Shown piece after piece: positions 34,413 through 43,948 of a stretch of DNA of 64,000 nucleotides; position 1 is the first letter of the stretch, and each line of letters begins with the position of its first letter. The notes under the pieces were generated by a model. That model was not told where the DNA came from. It saw nothing but the letters and a program-made list of their open reading frames with translations, and made no database searches. The position numbers and the translations under genes are program-made. This stretch comes from Gammaproteobacteria bacterium (GTDB lineage Bacteria; Pseudomonadota; Gammaproteobacteria; Pseudomonadales; Azotimanducaceae), in contig JAPOVV010000110.1 of the NCBI GenBank assembly GCA_026707945.1, positions 124,001 to 188,000 of the forward strand, given 5' to 3'.

Positions 34413-35048
34413 CTAAATCGTCACCCGGAGCATCTCCAAGAATGCTCGTTTCTGTTCTTCACTCATCGCGCTGAATACCGGAACACCCAACTCGGTAGTT
34501 GGGAATTCGGCGAATTCTGGTGACGGCGCTTGCAGCGTTGCGGCGATGTTGTGCAAGCCACCACCTTCTTCACTGCCTTTACTCAACGCAGCACCAACTG
34601 CTGGAGGCCATACCGGCTTTTCTCTAGCCTTTAGCTCAAGAGGATTTGGTCGCCCTACATACTCTTCAATCGCCTTGAACATTACCTGTTCGTCTAGCGA
34701 CCGTTGTCTTTGTCCTTCCCGACCATATAACGATGCCGACTGATTACATATTGCTGCCCACGGTATTTCCACATGAAATCCTGAAAGTGAACGACACTCG
34801 GCGGAAGCACCATCTCCACCACTGATAACACCGTCCTTCACCATCATGTAGTAGCCCGACAAAGTGCGACCATCCGAAAGCAAGCGAGCGGGAGGGTTCA
34901 AGTAAATCTCGCTAAATCCCCATGCGAGATCTACCGGGAGATCACCATCTTCCAAGAGCTTCACACCGTATGCCACACATGCTTCACACCACACCTTAGA
35001 GCCAAATTCCCCTACAGGTTTAAGTTCCGATACGTTAATTTCAGCCAT
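34413..35048 (-). CDS. Unknown protein beside the first ABC pair
   Basis: 211 residues from ATG 35048; the frame continues upstream to 35162, but those 38 residues (cysteine- and arginine-rich) look non-coding. The protein is soluble with no membrane helix. A central hydrophobic block (VDLAWGFSEIYLNPPARLL, YYMMVKDGVISGG) is followed by a proline-rich, low-complexity stretch (about 130-190) and a short helical end (SEEQKRAFLEML). I do not recognise a family. It is divergent from the first ABC gene, with 170 bases between starts, so the two may share a control region. Confidence 0.6.
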   Translation of the reverse strand: MAEINVSELKPVGEFGSKVWCEACVAYGVKLLEDGDLPVDLAWGFSEIYLNPPARLLSDGRTLSGYYMMVKDGVISGGDGASAECRSLSGFHVEIPWAAICNQSASLYGREGQRQRSLDEQVMFKAIEEYVGRPNPLELKAREKPVWPPAVGAALSKGSEEGGGLHNIAATLQAPSPEFAEFPTTELGVPVFSAMSEEQKRAFLEMLRVTI

Positions 35049-35218
35049 ATCACTAACGTCTTCTGATTTAATCTGATTATGCCTAATGGCAAAGGAGAAT
35101 ATATGTCGTCCGCGCAGAGCAGGACAACACAGCGATTTCTTACGTGCGTGAGCGCAACTCAAACAGTCCTCTGTCTACCCTCTAATTTGCGCGCTCGTAA
35201 ATACGAAGACGAACGAAC

Positions 35219-37267
35219 TTGAGAGATCTCCCCTTATTCGACGGTTACTCGCTCAAATCGAGCGAACCTGAACCACCTAACCTGCCATTACGAACGATGA
35301 TAGGGCTCGCACTGCGCACTTGGCCCTACATGAAGCCTCTACTGGCTCACCTAATTCTGTTGCTTGGACTAGCAGGCATAGGGATGGTGTCGGGAATGGC
35401 TGGGATATTCGTCGGTGCAGACTTATTTCTCAATAAGGTACTGGTCGGCGAAAAACTCCAGCCTCTTCAGGCGACGGTGCTATTTGTCGGTGACGAGTAT
35501 GTCACAAATGACCCACGGCAACTCGGCGAGTCGGGTGAGAACCTTAAAGCCGACGAAGGGATTTCCATAGACGGGGCATCAGTCGAGTTAGATCCCGAGG
35601 AGCAATTAACAAGCGATCAACGCCGGACTGTACGAAACCGGTTCATCCTTTGGGGTCTTGCAGGAGGTATTTTCACGACATTGTTGGGATTTGGTAGCTG
35701 GTACTACTCGACTTGGATATGGCAAAGCGTTAATCAGAATCTTCGAGTCTCGATGATCGAGCGCGCTGAGTCTCTATCTCTGCGATATCACGACCAAGCC
35801 CGCGTAGGAGACGCGATTTTTCGTGTCTATCAAGACAGTTCCATGATCGTAAATCTCATTCAAGGCGCCATTGTTTCGCCCTTAATGACCGCATTCAGTC
35901 TGCTTTTCGCATTTGCAGTTGTCATCGCGTTCGATCCTCTCATTGCAGGATTCGCATTAATCGCTGCAGTGCCGTTCGTGCTGCTCCTGATAAAGTCCAC
36001 CCGTCGAATCCAACGACGAGCCCTCGCCAATCGAGTTGCAAATAGCAATCTCACTTCACACATCCAAGAGTCTTTCACCGCTGTGAAAGTACTTAAGGTA
36101 AACGGGTCAGAACCACAGATCCATAAGCAGTTCGATAAGGATTCAAATCGCGCCTTGGACGCTGCATACCACTTGCGTCTCGACATGGTCCTGTTAACGC
36201 TAGTGATCGCATTTATTGGTGGAATCCTCGTAATTGGGTCCGAGTATGTTCTGGCTCATTGGGTCGTCGACGAAAGAGAAACGTTCCTCGGCGCCGCTGT
36301 CGCAGCATTAATTGGGTTTGCTATCTGGAACCTAGCCGCATTCGAGATCGCTCGTGGCCGAATTGAATCAGTTGCTGGCAGCGCAAGATTTCTGTTAGGT
36401 ATCTGGATGCGTATGCAGGATTTGTTTATCGCACTAAGGCGAGCGTTTGATTTACTCGATACCCCGCTCGAAGTGACCGAATCCTCAACTCCCTTACCTT
36501 ATCCCGATCCAATTCAGTCCGTCTCGTGGAATCAAGTTTCGTTCGCGTATGACGCCGAAGCCAGTCCGGTCCTCGCAAATCTATCTCTAAGGGCTGAAGC
36601 GGGAACAGTGACTGCCATCGTCGGTGCAACAGGATCTGGGAAATCGACGATGATGTCTCTTCTACTTCGCTTATTTGATCCAGATGACGGTGAAGTTTGT
36701 ATCAATGGCATTGATTTGCGCGATCTGCGAATTGACGCCCTACGTCAGAACTGCGCGATAACACTTCAAAAGAATGTACTGTTTAACGAAACCGTTGCCA
36801 ACAACATCGCATTTGGCGCGGGGCGCGTTAGTCGCTCCGAAATTGAGCGTGCGGCAGAAATCGCCAATGCGGATTCATTCATTCGGGCACTAGAGAAAGG
36901 TTACGAGACCGAACTCGGCGAACGAGGGGGAAAGTTATCCGCGGGTCAACGTCAGCGCATTTCCATTGCTCGCGCCGTTGTTCGCAACACGCCTATTTTG
37001 ATCCTCGATGAACCAACCGCGTCGTTAGACGCACGAAACGAACAACGTGTGTTAGCGAATTTAGCGTCATGGGGGACGGACAAGATCATCTTGCTGATCA
37101 CGCATCGTTTGTCGACTATTCAGAATGCAGACCAGATTGCGCTTCTCGAAGACGGGCTAATCAAGGAGACCGGCACATACGATGAGCTAACTACACGACC
37201 AGCAGGTCGCTTCGCCGCGTTTGCGCAATCTGAGCTCATTGGCGACGCGACTCGCTCCGTCAGTTAG
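35219..37267 (+). CDS. Exporter-fold ABC half-transporter, A-type subunit, module 1
   Basis: 682 residues, TTG start. Six-helix membrane domain, then an ATPase domain: Walker A GATGSGKST (about 468-476), Q-loop in CAITLQKNVLF, signature LSAGQ in place of LSGGQ, Walker B ILILDEPTAS with the catalytic Glu, and H-loop ITHRLST. Between helices 1 and 2 lies an acidic loop of about 80 residues after GADLFLNKVLVGE. The segment GDAIFRVYQDSS in the coupling region is shared with the A-type proteins at 47913 and 60719. The B-type partner follows after 14 bases, and a heterodimer is likely. Substrate and direction of transport are unknown. Confidence 0.92.
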   Translation: MRDLPLFDGYSLKSSEPEPPNLPLRTMIGLALRTWPYMKPLLAHLILLLGLAGIGMVSGMAGIFVGADLFLNKVLVGEKLQPLQATVLFVGDEYVTNDPRQLGESGENLKADEGISIDGASVELDPEEQLTSDQRRTVRNRFILWGLAGGIFTTLLGFGSWYYSTWIWQSVNQNLRVSMIERAESLSLRYHDQARVGDAIFRVYQDSSMIVNLIQGAIVSPLMTAFSLLFAFAVVIAFDPLIAGFALIAAVPFVLLLIKSTRRIQRRALANRVANSNLTSHIQESFTAVKVLKVNGSEPQIHKQFDKDSNRALDAAYHLRLDMVLLTLVIAFIGGILVIGSEYVLAHWVVDERETFLGAAVAALIGFAIWNLAAFEIARGRIESVAGSARFLLGIWMRMQDLFIALRRAFDLLDTPLEVTESSTPLPYPDPIQSVSWNQVSFAYDAEASPVLANLSLRAEAGTVTAIVGATGSGKSTMMSLLLRLFDPDDGEVCINGIDLRDLRIDALRQNCAITLQKNVLFNETVANNIAFGAGRVSRSEIERAAEIANADSFIRALEKGYETELGERGGKLSAGQRQRISIARAVVRNTPILILDEPTASLDARNEQRVLANLASWGTDKIILLITHRLSTIQNADQIALLEDGLIKETGTYDELTTRPAGRFAAFAQSELIGDATRSVS

Positions 37268-37281
37268 CTGCCGAGTTTTTC

Positions 37282-39318
37282 ATGACCGACTCAACTGCAC
37301 CAGAAAGCTCGAATCAAGAGACTCGCTCCAGCATCTTTCAAGAGGTCATCGGCAAGAACGAATTTGATGACCGGATCGATACACAATCCGATCTAAATAC
37401 CTTAGAAGCGCTTCGGATCATCGGTCGATCACTGCGCCAAATATCTTCCGAACCGAAATTGTTCAGCGCGAAAGTCATACTGGAATTGGGGCTCATAGTG
37501 CCCGCTCTGTATCTACCGTGGTTAGGCAAGATCGTCATCGACAACGTTTTGCAGCAACAACCTTTCAATACGACAGAAATCGAGTTTCCACCCTTTATGC
37601 AACCCGTCCTGACGATCGTACAGGATCAGGACCCACTCCAGATCATGCTTACGGTTTCGACCATCTTCATCCTAGGTATGGTCGTCTTAGGGATGAGGAC
37701 CTATGGGTTAAGCGCAGGTTTACATGAAGGACAGGATGCTGCCACGCAGGCAGAAAACCGGATAAGCGCATCTTATTCCGAAGGAAGTGGGCTGTGGGGA
37801 TTGGCGGCATTCATGGTAGGCGTTCGTCTTACACAGAGGCTTGCTAGTCGTTTGCGTACAAGGCTTTTCGAGCGTTTGAGCCGTATGCCAATGTCTAAAC
37901 TGGACGATCAACGTATCGGCGACAGCATCTATCGCGTTATGTATGACGTCCCGATGGCGCCCGATCTGTTTCTTCAGCTGACCATCGTACCGTTTTTCAT
38001 GATGCTTAATGCTGGAATCAATCTCTACGTTCTTCAGTACTCATACGGGGAAGTTTCACCGGAACTGATCTGGATCGCATGGGCGACCGTTCCGGTGGCA
38101 TTTCTCATCACGTTTCCATTCTCAGGCGCAATCCGCCGTACGAGCCAAAACAAACGAGCCGCTGGATCAGCTACAACGAATGCCATGGAAGAGTCCGTTT
38201 CTAACGTAGCTGCAGTCCAGAGTCTCGGTGCGACAGGAGAACAATCAAGTCGCTTTGCCGACCGAAGTGAAGAGTCGTTTCGGCGCGAGCGCTATTTCAT
38301 TGCTGTCGTAATCGTCTGCTCGTGCATCTTTGCAGCTGTTTCCGGTATCGCTGGTATCTACGTGATCATCTTGGTGAGCGACCTCATTATCGATGGTGTG
38401 ATGTCACCAGGAGACTACGCGGCTCTGATAGGTATCTTCTGGAGCATCGCAATGCCGGCGGCATATCTTGGCGCGTACTGGATCAAAATCCAAGACGTTA
38501 TCGCGGCTGTTCGTCGCGTCTTTTTCTTCATGGACTTTGAATCTGAAGAGGACCATAAAGACGGCGATGAATGTACTGTGATTGAACGCCAAATCACGTT
38601 TGAAAACGTGGGCTATTCCTATCCCAACGGCACTAGGGCACTAACAGACATCAATCTTTCGTTCAAATTCGGCGATCTAGTCGCGATTGTCGGGCCGACA
38701 GGTTCCGGCAAAACGACACTCGCATACTTGATCCCAGCTATATTGCAACCGACTAGCGGTCGGGTGCTAATCGATGGGCGTGACGCTAGAGAATTCAATA
38801 TCGAGAGCATTCGTCGGCAAGTGTCCTACGTATTGCAGGAACATACATTTCTTTCCACGACGATTCGACATAACTTGCTGCTCGCGAATCCAAACGCTAC
38901 CGAACCTCAGATGTTTGACGCACTCGAGACCGCCGGTTGTGTGGATTTCGTTGCGGAGCTACCAAATGGATTAGATATCCGTTTGGGTCGCGGTGGGGAT
39001 ACGCTGTCGGTCGGGCAACAGCAACGTTTGTCGATCGCGCGAGGCTTGATTCGAGACGCGCCAGTTCTGATCTTAGATGAACCTACAGCAGCACTGGATC
39101 CGCAAACCGAACATTTTCTACTCAGGTCACTTCGACGCGCAGCCGAACACAGACTGGTCGTTGTCATCGCACATCGACTTTCGACCATCCGACAAGCCGA
39201 TCAAATCGTGTTTATCGAAGACGGGAGAGTCCAAGAAACGGGCACCCACAATGAGTTGATGGTGCGTTCAACCAGCGCATATCGCGAATACGTTGAGCTG
39301 CAGAACGTTGCTACGTAA
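37282..39318 (+). CDS. Exporter-fold ABC half-transporter, B-type subunit, module 1
   Basis: 678 residues. The cytoplasmic start contains FDDRIDTQSD, shared with the module 2 B subunit. After helix 2 there is a B-type-only segment EGQDAATQAEN (residues 149-159) followed by GLWG. The region LDDQRIGDSIYRVMYDVP corresponds to the A-type GDAIxRVYQDS segment. ATPase domain: Walker A GPTGSGKTT, Q-loop VLQEHTFL, signature LSVGQ, Walker B VLILDEPTAALD, H-loop IAHRLST. All catalytic residues are present, so both sites of the A/B dimer look able to bind ATP, apart from the non-standard signature. The gene is convergent with the PEP-utilising enzyme. Confidence 0.92.
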   Translation: MTDSTAPESSNQETRSSIFQEVIGKNEFDDRIDTQSDLNTLEALRIIGRSLRQISSEPKLFSAKVILELGLIVPALYLPWLGKIVIDNVLQQQPFNTTEIEFPPFMQPVLTIVQDQDPLQIMLTVSTIFILGMVVLGMRTYGLSAGLHEGQDAATQAENRISASYSEGSGLWGLAAFMVGVRLTQRLASRLRTRLFERLSRMPMSKLDDQRIGDSIYRVMYDVPMAPDLFLQLTIVPFFMMLNAGINLYVLQYSYGEVSPELIWIAWATVPVAFLITFPFSGAIRRTSQNKRAAGSATTNAMEESVSNVAAVQSLGATGEQSSRFADRSEESFRRERYFIAVVIVCSCIFAAVSGIAGIYVIILVSDLIIDGVMSPGDYAALIGIFWSIAMPAAYLGAYWIKIQDVIAAVRRVFFFMDFESEEDHKDGDECTVIERQITFENVGYSYPNGTRALTDINLSFKFGDLVAIVGPTGSGKTTLAYLIPAILQPTSGRVLIDGRDAREFNIESIRRQVSYVLQEHTFLSTTIRHNLLLANPNATEPQMFDALETAGCVDFVAELPNGLDIRLGRGGDTLSVGQQQRLSIARGLIRDAPVLILDEPTAALDPQTEHFLLRSLRRAAEHRLVVVIAHRLSTIRQADQIVFIEDGRVQETGTHNELMVRSTSAYREYVELQNVAT

Positions 39319-39377
39319 ATCGGTCGATTCTTGCGCAGCTTCGTTATCTACATTTTCACATGATGTAGGTCTGAGAT

Positions 39378-42236
39378 TTACTCGTCGTGAATCTCTACAG
39401 TGCCTTGATCGCCATCAATACTGATCATCTGACCGTGTTTGATGCGTTTTGTGCCATCGCCAACACCTAACACGGCGGGAATTCCGTACTCCCGGGCGAC
39501 GATTGAACCATGTGCCAAAATACTTCCGACATCCGTTACGAGCCCAACTGCGTGGGCAAATAGTTGCGTCCACGCCGGTGTCGTCAATGGACTCACCAAG
39601 ATGGATCCAGGCGCCATGTTTTCAAATTCCGCGGCGCTCGTTACGACGGATGCAGGCGCTGTGACTCGACCAGGGCTGACGGGAAAACCGCGCATCATGG
39701 CAGAATCAGCTTCATTCTTAATCTGCGTTTCCTTAAACGCGATCCCGTCGATTTGACTCGCTTCCATAGGTAGTGTGCCAGGCGGGTGATGCCTTTTCCG
39801 TGCTTCGCGAAGTTCTTTACGCTCAGCCGCAAGATCTCCCAGTTCTGGGACTCCAACATTTCTTGAACTTCGCTCGATTGCCTGACGTAATTCAGCCGTT
39901 GCAAGAAAATAAACATCGCTAGGCACTTGAAGCGTGCCTACTGACACGAGTCGTGAGCCCAATTCATGTGCCATCGGTCGCAGTACGCCCCACGTAAATC
40001 CGAACATGAACGCGACCTCTTCACGGATGTAGTGGTACTTTTTAGCTAACCACAATCGAAATCGAAACTGCCAATATGTCATCCCACTCAGGAGTTCACT
40101 AATCTCCTTGAATTTCTCTTCACGAATCGTTTTTGTGCGCATTTCTTGATTTCGTGGGTGATAGTCGGAGTCACCGACCATCGCCTTCAAGGTCGTCATC
40201 ATGGCCGCCGGATCTTCCACCTGCGTCGGTTCGAAGAAATCCATACTGTAACCCTGATGACCGTACGTCGTGAGGTAGGCGGCTATCAATTCATTTACCT
40301 TCGCAGCGTCGTTGCGTTCTTGAAGCCTGTCTCTTAAAAAACGAATTGGCGTCACCTGGACAAAGAACGAGAGGTCTTCGCTCTTGCGGATCTCTTTAGC
40401 GATTTCAAACAACGCCGCGTTCGCTTCCATCGTTTTGGATTCGATTCCGGAAAGGAATTGACCGCTAATGAAATGGTGATCTGGCAGCGTTTCTCGTAAA
40501 AAGGTTTGCAACTGATCATCAGTCGATTTCGCTACGCCGAAGGTATGGCTGGCATTACTAGACCAGTAGTACCCCTCCTCGATGCCCATTTCTTGGATGC
40601 CGTCAAGCAGTTCCTCATCGCTAGCAGTTTTCGGATTGACCTTTGACCACTTTTCTCGAATAGTTTGCAGGCGAGGACGCGTCACTTTAAACCACTCGCC
40701 AAGCTGCCGATCATTCCACTCACTGCTGTTAAAGGCAACATAAGTTGGATTCTTACTCTCAGGCATTGTGATCCGAAGGGCTATATCTTCAGAAGTCTCC
40801 GCGGTTCGCCAAGTATCAAATGCTTCTTGATCCGCCGATGATAGGTCTTCCCTAAATAACGCGATATCGCGCTCACGGACCATAAGATCACGTTCCCGCG
40901 CTTCCTTAATCATGCGTTCAAGTTCATTCTGCTTCTTCTTATCTGTTTTACCTCCGTGTGCTGCGGAAACCTGTTGTTTTTGAGCAGCTAATTCCGCCGC
41001 ATCGATTTCTGCGTCATCAACCGGTAACAATCCTTTCTCACGAGCTTGATCATGAACCATCTGAAAGTCGAAGCGTTGATACGCATATCCGTTCACCGCA
41101 ATGAACATAGGACCACCCCCTACCATCAGGCTCTGATCTTTTCTAGCAGATTCCAATCCCTCAGTTAGATACAACTCTTCAAATAATGGACTAATCGGAT
41201 CGGGCATGTTTTCAACGATCTGACGTCTCGAAACGTACGTCGCCGGTTTGGGTACCTCCCATTCAACCTCGATTGGTTGTACTGGTAAATTCGTGATTGG
41301 TCGGGATTGAAGCAGGTGAATCTCGCCATCGCAGATTGCCCATTCAATGTCTTGTGGTACGTTGTCATATAAGTTGACGACTTTCTCTGCGATCTCCCAG
41401 AGTTCTCGAACTTGCTCATCGGACAGTACCGAGCACGACTGGAGCTCGCTCGATACCTCGTGATTTACAGTGCCCTGTCCATCGGTTGCATCGATCTGTA
41501 GCTCTTTCGTGCCAATCATCGACTCTTTTATGGAGCCATCAGCACGGCTGACGATATAGGTATCAGGCGTAATCTGGCCACTTACGACCGCTTCACCTAA
41601 TCCATAGCTCGCATTTATGACCATTTCCGATCGCTCGCCTGTCGCGGGATTTGCGGTAAACAGGATGCCAGCAACATCCGAAGGTATTAACGATTGCACG
41701 ACGACAGACATCGCTACAGATTCTTGCGCGATTCCGTTTTGATGTCGATAGTTCAAAGCCTGAGGCGTCCACAAAGAAGCCCAACATTTCTTTACTGCTG
41801 CTGCAACTTCTGCCGAACCTCGAATGTTGAGATAAGTCTCCTGTTGACCCGCAAATGAAAGATTCGGGAGATCCTCTGCATTCGCCGAGGAACGTACCGC
41901 AACGGCCGGTTGATCTTGCTCAAGTCCGTCATAAGCAGCCTTGATTTCCCGATCTAGTTCCGTAGAAACGGTCGACTCTTCGAACAATGCTTGAATTTCA
42001 CGCGACGCTTGCTCAAACGACGCTTGCCCGTTATTGAGTATTGGTTTCGCACGCGCCAGTATTCGCGGCTGCAAATCGTTCTGGGAAACGAAATCCCGAT
42101 ACGCGTTCGCCGTGACGTGAAACCCAATCGGTACCTGGAATCGATTGTTTACAAGATTCGTTAGCGATCGCCCTTTTCCGCCGAGTAGTTCGAGATCGTC
42201 GTTTGACGTCTTAAAAGGTTCAATGAATACTGACAA
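39378..42236 (-). CDS. PEP-utilising, rifampicin-phosphotransferase-like enzyme
   Basis: 952 residues, TTG start with AGGT 6 bases upstream. The N-terminal ATP-grasp PEP/pyruvate-binding domain (about 1-320) carries LLGGKGRSLTNL, AVRSSANAEDLPNLSFAGQQ and EWAICDGEIHLLQSRPI. A long middle domain (about 330-850) begins with ENMPDPISPLFEEL, similar in place to the substrate domain of rifampicin phosphotransferase. The C-terminal phosphohistidine domain has ILAHGSIVAREYGIPAVLG, with H909 as the phosphocarrier. The layout (ATP-grasp, substrate domain, His domain) fits phosphotransfer to a small molecule better than PEP synthase. It is somewhat longer than the antibiotic-inactivating enzymes. It lies between ABC module 1 and a metallophosphoesterase gene. 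Confidence 0.85.
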   Translation of the reverse strand: MSVFIEPFKTSNDDLELLGGKGRSLTNLVNNRFQVPIGFHVTANAYRDFVSQNDLQPRILARAKPILNNGQASFEQASREIQALFEESTVSTELDREIKAAYDGLEQDQPAVAVRSSANAEDLPNLSFAGQQETYLNIRGSAEVAAAVKKCWASLWTPQALNYRHQNGIAQESVAMSVVVQSLIPSDVAGILFTANPATGERSEMVINASYGLGEAVVSGQITPDTYIVSRADGSIKESMIGTKELQIDATDGQGTVNHEVSSELQSCSVLSDEQVRELWEIAEKVVNLYDNVPQDIEWAICDGEIHLLQSRPITNLPVQPIEVEWEVPKPATYVSRRQIVENMPDPISPLFEELYLTEGLESARKDQSLMVGGGPMFIAVNGYAYQRFDFQMVHDQAREKGLLPVDDAEIDAAELAAQKQQVSAAHGGKTDKKKQNELERMIKEARERDLMVRERDIALFREDLSSADQEAFDTWRTAETSEDIALRITMPESKNPTYVAFNSSEWNDRQLGEWFKVTRPRLQTIREKWSKVNPKTASDEELLDGIQEMGIEEGYYWSSNASHTFGVAKSTDDQLQTFLRETLPDHHFISGQFLSGIESKTMEANAALFEIAKEIRKSEDLSFFVQVTPIRFLRDRLQERNDAAKVNELIAAYLTTYGHQGYSMDFFEPTQVEDPAAMMTTLKAMVGDSDYHPRNQEMRTKTIREEKFKEISELLSGMTYWQFRFRLWLAKKYHYIREEVAFMFGFTWGVLRPMAHELGSRLVSVGTLQVPSDVYFLATAELRQAIERSSRNVGVPELGDLAAERKELREARKRHHPPGTLPMEASQIDGIAFKETQIKNEADSAMMRGFPVSPGRVTAPASVVTSAAEFENMAPGSILVSPLTTPAWTQLFAHAVGLVTDVGSILAHGSIVAREYGIPAVLGVGDGTKRIKHGQMISIDGDQGTVEIHDE

Positions 42237-42424
42237 TGACTTACCTAAGTTGGTTAAGAAATGCGATTTTCATGCGGACAGCGATTTTAGGTAGTGAAAT
42301 GGGGACAATTGGGCCGCTGCTTTTTCGAAGTGGTCGTCGGTGAACTTAACGGTGTAGCGCTAGTTCATTTGAGAAAGCAAGCAGCTATGAAAGAGTCGTT
42401 CAAATTGGTCGCATTGGATCCGAT

Positions 42425-43174
42425 ATGAAAATTCTTGTGTTCGCGGATATTCATGGCAACGCGACTGCGCTTGAAGCTGTGTTGCAAAAGGAACGTGATT
42501 TTGATTCCGTCGTGTTCTTAGGTGATGCCGTTTCGCCTGGGCCACAACCGAATGAAACGGTCGAATTGCTCGCCAAGTTGAACGGGGTGTTCATTCGAGG
42601 CAATCATGAATATACGATGTTGAATCGACATTCAATCGCAAAGTGGCCCGACGGGTACAAAGCGCTCATGGATTGGATCTACGATGAACTTCACGCCTCT
42701 GGGTATCAATTCTTAAGGTCGTTCGGCTCGCCGGGGGAATACGAACTTGATGGTCGCGTTTTTGTACTCGCTCACGGTGACGAGAACGAAGCGGTTCGCC
42801 ATGTCCTACCAGATAGTCCCGATCGCTACTTCGATGTGTTTAACTACGGCAATCACCAAGCAGATGTCCTATTCGGTCACTCCCACGTTCAGTTTAGTCG
42901 TTCAGTAGGTGATCAGGCATTCATCAATCCCGGCAGCATCGGACAAAATCGATGCGGACATGTATTGGCGTGCTATGGACTGCTGGAGGACGGTAAATTC
43001 ACGCACCATCACGTGGGATACGACCCAACGCCTTGGGTCGATGCATGGAATCGCGTAACGTTTCTTTCCCAGTTCACCGAACTTCGCGAGTCATTCAAGC
43101 AACAAGCACTGACAGGCTACTCAATGGGCGCTAACGAACCCTGGCTGAGCTATTCGAGCCGCGGATACTTCTGA
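42425..43174 (+). CDS. Metallophosphoesterase (calcineurin-like)
   Basis: 249 residues. Metal-binding motifs are all present: DIHGN (D8, H10), GDAVSPGP, GNHEY, LAHGD and GHSHVQF. This is the YfcE/symmetric-phosphodiesterase type of metallophosphatase, cytoplasmic, with no signal peptide. It could remove phosphates from a nucleotide or small molecule. It is divergent from the PEP-utilising enzyme, and the 188-base gap between them must carry both promoters; I saw no clear box in it. Confidence 0.9.
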   Translation: MKILVFADIHGNATALEAVLQKERDFDSVVFLGDAVSPGPQPNETVELLAKLNGVFIRGNHEYTMLNRHSIAKWPDGYKALMDWIYDELHASGYQFLRSFGSPGEYELDGRVFVLAHGDENEAVRHVLPDSPDRYFDVFNYGNHQADVLFGHSHVQFSRSVGDQAFINPGSIGQNRCGHVLACYGLLEDGKFTHHHVGYDPTPWVDAWNRVTFLSQFTELRESFKQQALTGYSMGANEPWLSYSSRGYF

Positions 43175-43238
43175 CGCGCTCAAGAATACTCGGAGTTTTC
43201 CCGATTGAACCTATCGTTCGTGGACTACCAGGCTTAAC

Positions 43239-43592
43239 CTAACTCGATCCGGCCGCAGCCGCTCCTGAACTGGCCGCCATTGCGGCAAACATTGCGGCTT
43301 GTTGTTGCGCGATGATTTGCAATGCCGCAAGCGCACCTTGATTCGGGGATCCCATCGTGCACGCTCCATAGCCGAGCCTCGGCAAGTCATTCACCCAACG
43401 AATAGCGCCGTCGCTTATGTTCAATGCGTAGACGTGTCCTTTCGTCGCAGCAAATGCAGTGTCCTCATCGCGAATTACGCTCGTCGTCGCAGACCCACGC
43501 AGATGTGTCCGCCAAAGTTCCACTCCATCTGACTTCCGAACACATACAACGTGGCCTTTGATGCCAACTAAGAGTACGGAATCGGGACTCAT
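43239..43592 (-). CDS. Small PQQ-repeat-like protein, copy 2
   Basis: 117 residues from the ATG in TGATG that overlaps the previous stop; TTG one codon earlier is possible. Two beta-propeller-type PQQ repeats are visible: VVCVRKSDGVELWRT and VYALNISDGAIRWVN. The C-terminal 35 residues are a glutamine/alanine-rich helix (IIAQQQAAMFAAMAAS). No signal peptide. It is clearly related to the preceding gene (same repeat order and spacing), so the pair is a tandem duplication. Two repeats cannot close a propeller alone; a complex of several copies is likely. Confidence 0.75.
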   Translation of the reverse strand: MSPDSVLLVGIKGHVVCVRKSDGVELWRTHLRGSATTSVIRDEDTAFAATKGHVYALNISDGAIRWVNDLPRLGYGACTMGSPNQGALAALQIIAQQQAAMFAAMAASSGAAAAGSS

Positions 43593-43864
43593 CAACTCGG
43601 ACTCTCATCCGGTGTGGCGGCAATTAATACAGTACCGCGCCCAAGTTTGGGTAGTTCGCTCGTCCATATGATCGTACCAGAATCCGGATCAATTCGGTAC
43701 AACTCGCCACCAGCGCTCGCGTAAAGCGCATCGGGTTCTACTGCAAGCGTAACCAGCTGAGATGCTCGTCTCGGTAGCGTGGCGCGCCACATTTCAGAGC
43801 CATCCGTTTTTCTAATCCGTACGACGGAATTTTTGATTGCTACAAACAGATCATCTTTCGCCAC
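43592..43864 (-). CDS. Small PQQ-repeat-like protein, copy 1
   Basis: 90 residues, GTG start with GGAGGT 9 bases upstream. Two repeats, VVRIRKTDGSEMWRATL and LYRIDPDSGTIIWTSEL, match the PQQ/WD-like beta-propeller motif (DG..xW). It is coupled to the following paralogue by a one-base stop/start overlap. There is no signal peptide, unlike BamB-type proteins. Confidence 0.75.
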   Translation of the reverse strand: MAKDDLFVAIKNSVVRIRKTDGSEMWRATLPRRASQLVTLAVEPDALYASAGGELYRIDPDSGTIIWTSELPKLGRGTVLIAATPDESPS

Positions 43865-43948
43865 AGCCTGGTGACCTCCAACTTCTTATATAACCAATAC
43901 GCTTTCGATGTTTTACACCGGTCGCGGGGCCGAGTGTCGATTCGAAGC

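Noticed and set aside
35049..35162. 38-residue N-terminal extension of the unknown protein beside ABC module 1
   Set aside because: Its composition is unlike the rest, and it would fill most of the divergent promoter gap; ATG 35048 is preferred.
39345..39371. CTACAT / ATGTAG hairpin between the convergent ABC and PEP-enzyme genes as terminator
   Set aside because: The stem is only 6 bp with a loose loop and no T-run; too weak to call.
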